A DNA stretch of 64,000 bases, taken from positions 1-64,000 of the forward strand of contig JAFDWO010000043.1 in assembly GCA_018268415.1 (NCBI GenBank), written 5' to 3'. This DNA comes from Actinomycetota bacterium. Its GTDB lineage: Bacteria > Actinomycetota > Thermoleophilia > Solirubrobacterales > 70-9. This document shows, piece by piece, positions 1-7,076 of the stretch. Position 1 is the first letter of the stretch. The number at the start of each line of letters is the position of its first letter. Made by a program: the position numbers and the translations under genes. The notes below the pieces were generated by a model that saw nothing but the letters and a program-made list of their open reading frames with translations, did not search any database and was not told the DNA's origin.

Positions 1-20
1 AACACGGAGATCCTTGAGCA

Positions 21-345
21 ATGGAAGGGTCGGGAGGAAGGGTGACGTTCCCGGCATCTTCGTGACGGGGTCTCCCTTCGGTGACGGTCCCGTGACGGAT
101 CGGTCGCACCCTCCGGCCCCCGGGGGCCGGGATCGGGGGATCCGTGGGAGCGCCGTGTCCCTCACGCGAGGGATCCGCCTCACTCGCCCGCATCCTCCCG
201 CGGGGGCCTTCCGTGCTTCCCCCGCACGCTCCCCGCACCCTCGGCCGTCTCGGCCACGGCCACAGCCTGCCAGGGCCGTGGACGAGACGGCCGCATCTCT
301 TTCCGCCGTGGGCGACAGCTCGAGGGCGCTGGAGGCCTTCCCCCA
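21..345 (-). repeat. Composite palindromic intergenic element, copy 1 (cut by window edge)
   Basis: This is the first of five related non-coding elements in the window. Read on the minus strand, it starts with the tag motif (GGCGACAGCT on the plus strand, about 311-321). Next is hairpin 1: arms 242-260 and 275-293, 19 bp with one mismatch, around the 14-nt loop CACAGCCTGCCAGG (261-274). A GC-rich stretch follows (about 110-240) that closely matches 42650-42840 in reverse, then a block around GGGACCGTCACCGAAG (about 75-95) that is also present in copies 2 and 5. The element lies downstream of the minus-strand lipid kinase operon. Reading frames through it are not conserved between copies. Apart from this element and the palindrome at 379-428, I see no gene in 1-401. 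Confidence 0.8.
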
Positions 346-378
346 AGCGCCGGCTTCGCGCCGGATCTTCGCCGGGCG

Positions 379-428
379 CCAGGCGCGCTGACAATCATCG
401 CCTAGGCGATGATTGTCAGCGCGCCTGG
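379..428. repeat. 50-bp perfect palindrome overlapping a gene 3' end
   Basis: The two 25-nt halves (379-403 and 404-428) are exact reverse complements meeting at the centre CCTAGG. The right half encodes the last residues of the lipid kinase (ending Leu-Thr-Ile-Ile-Ala) and the left half mirrors it just after the stop codon. As RNA it would fold into an almost loop-free hairpin; as DNA it could extrude a cruciform. It may end transcription of the minus operon, but there is no clear T-tract. Confidence 0.9.
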
Positions 429-1379
429 GTCGACCGCGAGGCCGACCTTGGTGCGCTCGCCGATGTAGTCGCCGTCTACCTGGAGGTGGAAGGGGCGGGG
501 GGTGCCGGAGCGGTCCTCGGAGATCGACTCGATCGTCGCTTTCGTCGCGCCCTCGAAGCCGATGATCTGGCGGTGGCGGACGGCGGGCTTGCGCTGGGAG
601 AAGAGCTTTGGCAGGAGGGTGGGCATGTCACGCTGGGCGGCTCGTTTGAGGACTGCCATCGAGAGGGTGCCGCTGTCGATCGCGACGTTCTCGTTGACGT
701 AGACCGGCTTGCTGGAGAAGTAGGTGAAGGGGTCGGAGTTCTGGGTGATCACGGTGATCCCCTCGACCGGCAGGTGACCGTCCACCGCCACCCGCAGCCG
801 CACGGGGTTCACCAGGTAGCGCCGATAGAAGGCCGAGATGCCGGCCCAGCTGTAGTACCAGGGGCCCGCCTTGGCCTTCAGCTTGGGGTGCGCGTCGACC
901 CGCTTGACCACGGTCGCGTCGATCCCGACCCCGCAGGCGAAGACGAAATAGCGCTCGTCAACCTTGCCAAGGTCGACCTTGCGGGGCTCCCACTCGTCGG
1001 CAAGCGAGAGGAGGTGCTCGGTCGCGTCGACCACGTCGTTGGGGATGCCGAGGCTCCGCGCCACCACGTTGGCCGAGCCTCCCGGCAGGATCGCCATCGG
1101 CATGTCGGTCCCGGCAAGCCCGTTGGCGACCTCATTGAGCGTCCCGTCACCGCCGAAGGAGACGACTACGTCATAACCGCCGTCACGCGCCTCACGCCCG
1201 ATCTCGGTGGCGTGGTTCTGCGCCTCGGTCGCCACCGCCTCGACCTCGTAGCGCCCCTGCAACGCGTAGACGACCAGGTTCCGCAGCCGGTCCGACACCG
1301 TCGTCGCATACGGGTTGACGATGATCAGCATCCGTTTCTTCGCCGGCTTTCCCGACCTCCGCGTCCCGAACGAGACCAT
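402..1379 (-). CDS. Diacylglycerol/sphingosine-type lipid kinase (YegS/DgkB family)
   Basis: A 325-residue protein of the DAGK catalytic family, which transfers ATP gamma-phosphate to a lipid hydroxyl at the inner membrane face. It shows the nucleotide-binding motif GGDGTLNEV followed by PGGSANVVARSLGIP, and a C-terminal beta domain ending FHLQVDGDYIGERTK, typical of YegS/DgkB. The start was set at ATG 1379 because the catalytic domain begins directly after it (KKRMLIIVNPYAT) and because an upstream extension would overlap the preceding gene with low-complexity arginine-rich sequence. It is the last gene of a minus-strand operon, 11 nt after an MBL hydrolase gene. Its last codons lie inside the 50-bp palindrome. 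The true substrate (diacylglycerol or another lipid) cannot be told from sequence. Confidence 0.9.
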   Translation of the reverse strand: MVSFGTRRSGKPAKKRMLIIVNPYATTVSDRLRNLVVYALQGRYEVEAVATEAQNHATEIGREARDGGYDVVVSFGGDGTLNEVANGLAGTDMPMAILPGGSANVVARSLGIPNDVVDATEHLLSLADEWEPRKVDLGKVDERYFVFACGVGIDATVVKRVDAHPKLKAKAGPWYYSWAGISAFYRRYLVNPVRLRVAVDGHLPVEGITVITQNSDPFTYFSSKPVYVNENVAIDSGTLSMAVLKRAAQRDMPTLLPKLFSQRKPAVRHRQIIGFEGATKATIESISEDRSGTPRPFHLQVDGDYIGERTKVGLAVDPGALTIIA

Positions 1380-1390
1380 CCGTGGCGTCC

Positions 1391-2398
1391 CTACCCGACC
1401 GCTTCGTAGCGAACCACGGCGCCGTCGAAGACCTCGCGGACGCGGCCTTCGGCTTCGAGCAGGTCCATGTGGCCGATCACCTCGGACAGGGTGAGGAAGG
1501 CCTGGGTGACGGCGATGTTCCCCCACATCGACTGGGCCAGCTCGTAGCCCGAGCGCGGGCCTTCGCCGAGGAGGCGCAGGAGCTTCTCCTTGCGCCGCTC
1601 GGTGGAGGCGAAGCGGGTGTCGATCAGGGAGCGGTGGTCGTCGATCGGCTCGCCGTGGCCACCGAAGAGGAGGCTGCCCTCGGGGAGCTCACGGGTCTTC
1701 GCCATCGAGTCGAGGTAGGCGATCAGTGAGCGGGTGCGGCCGGGCGAGCCGTCCAGCGGACGGCTGATCAGGGGATTCGAGGAGATGTGGGGGAGCAGGT
1801 GGTCGCCGACGAAGCCGAACTGGCGCTCGGCGTCCCAGAAGACGGTGTCCATGACGCTGTGGCCGGGACGAGCCAGGACTTCGAGCCGGCGACCGGCCAG
1901 CTCGACCACGTCGCCGTCGGCGAGCGGCCGCGTGACCTGGACCGGCGCGCCCCAGCCGCGGAAGGAGCCGGATACCGACCGCAGGGCGAGGGCGATCTCC
2001 TCCGGGATGCCGCTCCGCAGCATCAGGTCGACCGCGAACTCGTCTTCGGCCTCGGCTTCATTGTCGTAGTTCGCGAGCCGCTCAGCGGCCGCGCCCAACG
2101 CCGCCACCTCGGCGCCGGAGTGCTCGACCAGGATCTCCGCCAGGCCGATGTGGTCGGAGTGGTTGTGGGTGAGGAGGATGAGGCCGATGTCCTCGATCGA
2201 GTGGCCGTGGGCGGCGATCGATTCGCTGAGGACGTCGAGGCCGCGCCCGTAGTTGGGCCCGCTGTCGATCAAGGTCAGCGGGTCGTCCTCGATCAGGTAG
2301 GCGTTCACCTTGCCGACCGCGAACGGGGTCGGCACCGGCAGCCGGTGGACACCGGCCAGCGCGGCCTGCTCGAGCGCCTGCTCCGGGGTGGTCGTCAC
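1391..2398 (-). CDS. MBL-fold metallo-hydrolase with C-terminal winged helix
   Basis: A 335-residue metallo-beta-lactamase-fold protein, probably a cytoplasmic hydrolase related to the glyoxalase II/LACTB2 group. The metal-binding motif THNHSDHIG is at about residue 77, with further ligands in RPGHS, the Asp of VGDHLLP and GGHGEP. A helical/winged-helix C-terminus (GYELAQSMW to the end) resembles LACTB2-like proteins. It overlaps the 3' end of the phosphomannomutase gene by 4 nt, so translation is probably coupled. The substrate is unknown; thioester, acyl-CoA-like or nucleic acid substrates are all known for relatives. Confidence 0.85.
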   Translation of the reverse strand: MTTTPEQALEQAALAGVHRLPVPTPFAVGKVNAYLIEDDPLTLIDSGPNYGRGLDVLSESIAAHGHSIEDIGLILLTHNHSDHIGLAEILVEHSGAEVAALGAAAERLANYDNEAEAEDEFAVDLMLRSGIPEEIALALRSVSGSFRGWGAPVQVTRPLADGDVVELAGRRLEVLARPGHSVMDTVFWDAERQFGFVGDHLLPHISSNPLISRPLDGSPGRTRSLIAYLDSMAKTRELPEGSLLFGGHGEPIDDHRSLIDTRFASTERRKEKLLRLLGEGPRSGYELAQSMWGNIAVTQAFLTLSEVIGHMDLLEAEGRVREVFDGAVVRYEAVG

Positions 2399-3762
2399 CC
2401 GCGGATCAGCCCCAGGACCTCGTCGCGGCGGCGCTCCATGTCCTCGCGGGAGACCAGCGACTCGAGGTTCAGCCGCAGCAGGGGCTCGGTATTCGACGGC
2501 CGCACGTTGAAGTGCCAGTTCGCGTAATCGACCGAGACACCGTCGAGTTCGGAGATCTTCCCGTCGCCGTAGCGCGCGCGGATCTCGTCGAGCTTCGCCG
2601 CCTGGTCGGCCACTTCCGAGTTGATCTCACCGGAGATGAAGTACCTGGCGCGGAACTCGGACATCAGGTCGCCGATCGTGCGTCCCTCCTTCGACAACAG
2701 CTCCAGCATCAGGAGCGCCGGGATCGTCCCCGAGTCGGCGTTCCAGAAATCGCGGAAGTAGTAATGGCCGGAGACCTCGCCGCCGAATGCCGCGCCCTCC
2801 TCGCGCATGCGCGCCTTGAAGAACGCGTGGCCGACCCTTGAGAGGTCGGAGCGGCCGCCTTCGGCGGCGATCAGGTCGGGGACGGCGCGGCTGGAGCGGG
2901 GGTCGTAGAGGATCGTCGCGCCCGGGTTCTTCGCCAGGACCGAGCGCGCCAGCAGCGCGCAGATGAAGTCGCCATCGCAGAACTCGCCGGAGCCGTCGAT
3001 GAAGAAGCAGCGGTCGGCGTCACCGTCCCAGGCGATGCCGAGGTCGGCACCGGTCGAGCGCACCCGCTCCATGATCAGCCGCCGGTTCTCCTCCAGCAGC
3101 GGGTTCGGCTCGTGGTCGGGGAACTCGCCGTTCGGCTCGAAGTACATCTCCTCCAGCTCCAGCGGCAGCCGCTCGAGGATCGGTCCGATCATCGGCCCGC
3201 CCATCCCGTTGCCGCCGTCGACCACGACCTTCATCGGCACCACCGCCGCCGGATCGATGAAGCCGAGCGCATGGGCGCGATATTCGTCCCAGATGTCGAC
3301 CTCCTCGAGGTCGCCGCCGCCCGGCGCCGCACCGAGGCCTGCCTCGATCTCCGCCTTGACTTCGGCGATCCCGGCATCGCCGGAGAGCGGCAGGGCGCCC
3401 TCGCGGACGAGCTTCACGCCGGTGTAGGCCTTCGGGTTGTGGGAGGCGGTGACCATCGCGCCGCCGTCGAGCTCGCGGGAGCCGACCAGGTGGTAGAGCA
3501 TCTCGGTGGCGACCATCCCGGCGTCGACCACGTGCGCGCCCTCGAAGATCATCCCGTCGCGCAGCTCCGCCGCCATCCGCGGCGCGGTGAGGCGCATGTC
3601 CCGGCCGAGGCCGACGCGCAGGTCACTCGCGGGCTTTTCACGCAGGCGTGACAGGACGCGCACGAAAGCCCGCCCGATGTCCTGAGCCGTCCCCTCGTCC
3701 ATCTGCTCGCCGTAGAGACCGCGAATGTCGTAGGCCTTGAAGATCCCCGGATTCAGCTCCAT
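2395..3762 (-). CDS. manB: Phosphomannomutase/phosphoglucomutase
   Basis: A 455-residue alpha-D-phosphohexomutase interconverting hexose 1- and 6-phosphates for sugar-nucleotide synthesis. Domain 1 carries the phosphoserine loop TASHNPKAYTG, domain 2 the Mg-binding loop DGDADRC, domain 3 the sugar-recognition motif GGEVSGHYYF, and domain 4 the phosphate-binding RPSNTEP, all intact and in family order. Length is normal. It overlaps the upstream HIT gene by 10 nt and the downstream MBL gene by 4 nt, showing tight operon organisation. The sequence alone does not settle mannose versus glucose preference. The gene symbol follows family usage. Confidence 0.93.
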   Translation of the reverse strand: MELNPGIFKAYDIRGLYGEQMDEGTAQDIGRAFVRVLSRLREKPASDLRVGLGRDMRLTAPRMAAELRDGMIFEGAHVVDAGMVATEMLYHLVGSRELDGGAMVTASHNPKAYTGVKLVREGALPLSGDAGIAEVKAEIEAGLGAAPGGGDLEEVDIWDEYRAHALGFIDPAAVVPMKVVVDGGNGMGGPMIGPILERLPLELEEMYFEPNGEFPDHEPNPLLEENRRLIMERVRSTGADLGIAWDGDADRCFFIDGSGEFCDGDFICALLARSVLAKNPGATILYDPRSSRAVPDLIAAEGGRSDLSRVGHAFFKARMREEGAAFGGEVSGHYYFRDFWNADSGTIPALLMLELLSKEGRTIGDLMSEFRARYFISGEINSEVADQAAKLDEIRARYGDGKISELDGVSVDYANWHFNVRPSNTEPLLRLNLESLVSREDMERRRDEVLGLIRG

Positions 3763-4247
3763 GGCGCTCCCTTCAGCACGGCGTAGCTCTGCTCGATCGT
3801 CTGCGGCATCACTTTGGTGTCGGCGATCACCGGCATGAAGTTGTTGTCGCCCGACCAGCGCGGCACCACGTGCATGTGGATGTGGTGCTCGACCCCGGCG
3901 CCGGCGATCCGCCCCTGGTTGAAGCCGACGTTGTAGCCGTGCGGCGAGTAGACGTCGTCGAGCCGGCGGATCGCGGCCTGCGCGAGCGCCATCATCTCCG
4001 CCGTGGTCTCGGCCGGGATCTCCTGGATCGCGCCGACGTGCGCGTAAGGCGCCACCATCAGGTGCCCGTTCGTATACGGGTAGAGGTTCAGGATCACGAA
4101 GGCGCGCTCGCCGCGGTGGACGATCAGGTTGCCCTCGTCGTCATCCTGCGCGGGCTTCGCGCAGAAGATGCACTCCTCCTCGATGTCCTTGGCCGCGTCT
4201 GACACGTAGGCGAGGCGCCACGGCGCCCAGATCCTGAAATTAGCCAC
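3753..4247 (-). CDS. HIT-family nucleotide hydrolase/AP4A phosphorylase-like
   Basis: A 164-residue histidine-triad protein. The active-site motif HHIHMHVVPRW is near residue 107 and an N-terminal CIFC pair probably binds zinc, as in actinobacterial Ap4A phosphorylase/HIT proteins. The family hydrolyses or phosphorolyses dinucleoside polyphosphates or AMP conjugates. The start is GTG 4247. The gene lies 12 nt after the corA stop and overlaps the phosphomannomutase gene, so it is an operon member. Confidence 0.9.
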   Translation of the reverse strand: MANFRIWAPWRLAYVSDAAKDIEEECIFCAKPAQDDDEGNLIVHRGERAFVILNLYPYTNGHLMVAPYAHVGAIQEIPAETTAEMMALAQAAIRRLDDVYSPHGYNVGFNQGRIAGAGVEHHIHMHVVPRWSGDNNFMPVIADTKVMPQTIEQSYAVLKGAPWS

Positions 4248-4259
4248 TGGCCGGGGAGG

Positions 4260-5264
4260 CTATAGCCATCCGCGTCGCCGGAACCAGGCGACCATCCCGA
4301 CCAGGATGACGAACATGCCGCCGAGCACGAAGAAGAAGTCGGCGAGGTTGCCCTCCCCGGGCACTTTCACATTCATCCCCCAGATGCTCGCGATCAGCGT
4401 CAGCGGCAGGATCACGACGCTGATCGAGGTCAGGACGCGGAGGATGTCGTTGAGGCGGTGCGAGATCACCGACTCGTTGGTCTCCTCGAGCGCCTCGATC
4501 ACCTCCTTGTAGTTCTCCAGCATGTCCCAGATCCGCTCGTGCGAGTCGACGATGTCGTCGAAGTAGATCTCGAGGTCGAAATCGGGGGAGAGGTAGCGCG
4601 ATTTGACTTTCTCCAGGTCCCGCAACACCGGCCGCTGCGGGCGGATCACCTTGCGGAAGTTGATGATCTCCTGCTTGGCGTTGGAGATATCGCGCACGAT
4701 GTCCTCGGAGCGCCCCTCGAAGATGTCGTCCTCGAGCGCATCCAGCTTGTTGCCGATCTTGCGCAGCATCGGGAAGCAATAATCGAAGCAATCGTCGACG
4801 AGGCGGTAGAGCAGATAACCGGAACCGCGGGAGAAGAGCTGCTCGCGCAGCTCCTCTTTGCCGCGGCAGCGCTCGAAGAGGTACTCGACCGGTTGCAGCG
4901 GCTGGTTCGGGATCGTGACCAGGAAGTCGGGACCGACGAAGAGGTCGAGCTCGCCCGCGCCGAGCCGCTTCGCGGCGCGATCGAAAACGGGCAGATTCAG
5001 GACGCTGAACAGGTAATCGTCGTAGATGTCGATCTTCGGGCGCTGGTTGCGCGAGAGCACGTCCTCGAGGTCGAGGGCGTGGAAGTCGAAGTGCTCCTCC
5101 AGCCAGCTGCGCTCGAGCGCCCCCGGGTGCTCGATGTTGACCCAGCGGAGGCCGCCCCACTCGATCTGCTCGACGCGCGGGGCCTGCGGCTCAGCGGCCT
5201 CGACCGGCGCGACGAGCTCGCCGCGGCGATTCCGCCGCAGGCGTGGTTTCGGAAGGTTCGGCAT
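4260..5264 (-). CDS. corA: CorA-family magnesium/divalent cation transporter
   Basis: A 334-residue protein with a long acidic cytoplasmic N-terminal domain and two C-terminal membrane helices. The signature GMN (in SIWGMNVKVPG) sits at the end of the first helix, followed by a short loop with acidic residues and the second helix ending in RRRG. This is the standard CorA pentamer subunit layout for Mg2+ or Co2+ uptake. It is the first gene of the minus operon. An AGAAGG ribosome-binding sequence lies about 8 nt before ATG 5264. It is transcribed divergently from the riboswitch-controlled thrC-like operon. Confidence 0.92.
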   Translation of the reverse strand: MPNLPKPRLRRNRRGELVAPVEAAEPQAPRVEQIEWGGLRWVNIEHPGALERSWLEEHFDFHALDLEDVLSRNQRPKIDIYDDYLFSVLNLPVFDRAAKRLGAGELDLFVGPDFLVTIPNQPLQPVEYLFERCRGKEELREQLFSRGSGYLLYRLVDDCFDYCFPMLRKIGNKLDALEDDIFEGRSEDIVRDISNAKQEIINFRKVIRPQRPVLRDLEKVKSRYLSPDFDLEIYFDDIVDSHERIWDMLENYKEVIEALEETNESVISHRLNDILRVLTSISVVILPLTLIASIWGMNVKVPGEGNLADFFFVLGGMFVILVGMVAWFRRRGWL

Positions 5265-5359
5265 CGGCCGCGCCCTTCTGCTCGTCGAGGGGGAGAATCG
5301 CGATCACACGCCGTAGGTTAGCCGCCCGGGAAGCAGCGGAAACGTCATCTGCTTCGTGG

Positions 5360-5365
5360 TAGGCT
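5360..5365 (+). promoter_or_regulatory. Candidate -10 box of the SAM-riboswitch transcript
   Basis: TAGGCT fits the TANNNT pattern seen before many genes here and would start transcription near 5372, just before the riboswitch P1 stem at 5383. No convincing -35 box is visible. Confidence 0.4.
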
Positions 5366-5382
5366 TCGCCCACACATAAGCG

Positions 5383-5496
5383 CCACATCTAGAGGGGTGG
5401 AGGGACTGGCCCAGTGAAGCCCCGGCAACCATCTCGGACCTGACGGTTCGAGGCAGGTGCCAACTCCAGCAGATCAACGTGATCTGACAGATGTGG
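5383..5496 (+). promoter_or_regulatory. SAM-I (S-box) riboswitch aptamer
   Basis: The sequence contains the S-box core: GGTGGAGGGACTGGCCC, then a kink-turn-like GTGAAGCC, CGGCAACC and later AGGTGCCAACTCCAGC. P1 is a perfect 8-bp helix (CCACATCT 5383-5390 with AGATGTGG 5489-5496). A small P4 hairpin (GATC-AACGT-GATC) precedes the 3' side of P1. The family binds S-adenosylmethionine and normally switches off methionine or cysteine genes when SAM is plentiful. The downstream gene is annotated by homology as threonine synthase, an unusual target. Confidence 0.95.
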
Positions 5497-5512
5497 GGGA
5501 CGTCCGATCGGA

Positions 5513-5539
5513 CCTCTGCCCCACGTGGCGGAGGTTTTT
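5513..5539 (+). terminator. Riboswitch-controlled intrinsic terminator
   Basis: The stem CCTCTGCC/GGCGGAGG (8 bp, one G-T wobble, loop CCACGT) is followed by TTTTT. A competing antiterminator can form between ATGTGGGG (5491-5498) and CCCCACGT (5519-5526). This pairing uses the 3' strand of P1, so SAM binding (P1 closed) favours the terminator. This is the classical S-box transcription-attenuation arrangement, 29 nt before the start codon. Confidence 0.9.
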
Positions 5540-5567
5540 GCACATAAGGGCAAAGGAAAGTGATCGG

Positions 5568-6803
5568 ATGTCGGTAGAGAACTTGAAGTGCAAGGAGTGC
5601 GGGGCCGAGTACGAGCTCGGTGCCAGCTATTTCTGCGAGCAGTGCTTCGGCCCGCTGGAGGTCCGCTATGACCACTCGGGCCTGGACGCCGCCGAGGCGA
5701 AACGACGGATCCAGGCCGGCTCCCGGGGGATCTGGCGTTATGCCGACTTCCTGCCCTTCTCCGGCCGGCCCGGGGACCCGCTGGAGCCCGGTCTGACGCC
5801 GCTCCTGCGCACCGACCGCCTGGCCGAGCGGCTCGGGGTCGACGCCGAGATCTGGATCAAGAACGACGCCGCCAACCCGACCCACTCGTTCAAGGACCGG
5901 GTGGTCGCGGTCGCAATCGCCAAGGCCCAGGAGCTCGGCTTCCGGACCGTCGCCTGCGCCTCGACCGGCAACCTCGCCAACGCGGTGGCCGCCCACGCCG
6001 CCGCGGCCGGGCTCGAGTCCTTCGTGTTCGTGCCCTCCAACCTGGAGGAGCAGAAGCTGCTCGCGACCGGCGTCTACGGGACCAACCTGGTCGGCGTGCG
6101 GGGCAACTACGACGACGTCAACCGGCTCTGCACCCAGCTGGCCGAGACCCACCCCTGGGCCTTCGTGAACGTCAACCTGCGCCCGTACTACGCGGAGGGG
6201 TCGAAGACGCTGGCGTTCGAGACGGTCGAGCAGCTCGGCTGGGAACTCCCCGACCGGGTGGTCAGCCCGATCGCCTCGGGGTCGCTCTTCACCAAGCTGG
6301 GTCGCGGGTTCCAGGAATGGCTCGACCTGGGCCTGGTCGAAGGCGAGCAGCCGGCCTTCAACGGCGCCCAGGCGGAGGGCTGCAGCCCCGTCGCCACCGC
6401 CTTCGCCGAAGGCTGGGACGTCTGTAAGCCGCAGCGTCCCGACACGATCGCCAAGAGCCTCGCGATCGGCGACCCTGCCGACGGCCCCTACGCGGTCGAG
6501 CACGCGCGCAAGACCGGCGGCGGCATCGACGCGGTGAGTGACGCCGAGATCCGCGAAGGGATCAAGCTGCTGGCCGAGACCACCGGGATCTTCACCGAGA
6601 CCGCCGGCGGGGTGACGATCGCCGTGCTGCGCAAGCTGGCCGAACGGGGTGAGCTCAAGTCGGGCGAAAAGGTCGTCGCCTACATCACCGGCGAGGGACT
6701 GAAGACGCTCGACGCGACGCGCGATACGTTCTCCATGCATGAGATCGATCCGAGTCTCGACAGCTTCGATGCCGAGTTCGCCGCCCAGGAGGTAAGTGCC
6801 TAG
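5568..6803 (+). CDS. thrC: Threonine synthase-like PLP enzyme under SAM-riboswitch control
   Basis: A 411-residue fold-type II PLP enzyme. The N-terminus carries a zinc-ribbon (Cys8, Cys11, Cys23, Cys26). The PLP lysine is Lys109 in THSFKDR, the cofactor phosphate loop is ASTGNLANA, and the C-terminus has ITGEGLKT. Homology says O-phosphohomoserine to threonine. The start is ATG 5568, preceded by AAAGGAAAG; a longer reading frame would run into the terminator. The gene is regulated by a SAM-I riboswitch and is followed directly (TAG then ATG) by a ThiS/MoaD-like sulfur carrier. Both facts point to sulfur-amino-acid synthesis, for example homocysteine from O-phosphohomoserine using carrier-bound sulfide. 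That activity is inference; threonine synthesis remains possible. Confidence 0.88.
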   Translation: MSVENLKCKECGAEYELGASYFCEQCFGPLEVRYDHSGLDAAEAKRRIQAGSRGIWRYADFLPFSGRPGDPLEPGLTPLLRTDRLAERLGVDAEIWIKNDAANPTHSFKDRVVAVAIAKAQELGFRTVACASTGNLANAVAAHAAAAGLESFVFVPSNLEEQKLLATGVYGTNLVGVRGNYDDVNRLCTQLAETHPWAFVNVNLRPYYAEGSKTLAFETVEQLGWELPDRVVSPIASGSLFTKLGRGFQEWLDLGLVEGEQPAFNGAQAEGCSPVATAFAEGWDVCKPQRPDTIAKSLAIGDPADGPYAVEHARKTGGGIDAVSDAEIREGIKLLAETTGIFTETAGGVTIAVLRKLAERGELKSGEKVVAYITGEGLKTLDATRDTFSMHEIDPSLDSFDAEFAAQEVSA

Positions 6804-7076
6804 ATGAGCGTCACCGTCAAGATCCCTACCCAACTGCGCGCCGCCACCGGCGGCCAGGCCGAGGTCGAGGTGGAAGGGTCCAACGTCGGCGAGGCGCTCG
6901 ACGCCGTGTTCGCCGCCTACGGCGACCTGCGCGAGCGGATCACCCAGGACGGCACCCTGCGCCGCTTCGTCAACGTCTACGTCTCCGGCGAGGACATCCG
7001 CTTCCAGCAGGGGCTCGAGACGGCCATCAACGAGGGCGACGAGGTCACGATCCTTCCGGCTGTCGCGGGAGGGTGA
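6804..7076 (+). CDS. ThiS/MoaD-family sulfur carrier protein
   Basis: A 90-residue beta-grasp protein ending in Val-Ala-Gly-Gly. The free C-terminal Gly-Gly is the site adenylated and converted to a thiocarboxylate in the MoaD/ThiS/CysO families. The fold signature is visible in the N-terminal strand MSVTVKIPTQLR and the end EGDEVTILPAVAGG. It starts directly after the thrC-like stop and overlaps the next start, so it is translationally coupled to both. With the SAM riboswitch and PLP enzyme upstream, the likely role is sulfur donation to an amino-acid acceptor; molybdopterin synthesis is less likely because no moa genes are nearby. No activating enzyme (MoeB/ThiF type) lies in this window. 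Confidence 0.88.
   Translation: MSVTVKIPTQLRAATGGQAEVEVEGSNVGEALDAVFAAYGDLRERITQDGTLRRFVNVYVSGEDIRFQQGLETAINEGDEVTILPAVAGG

Noticed and set aside
5457-5567. N-terminal extension of the thrC-like protein from ATG 5457
   Set aside because: It would translate the riboswitch aptamer and terminator; ATG 5568 has a ribosome-binding site and begins the zinc-ribbon.
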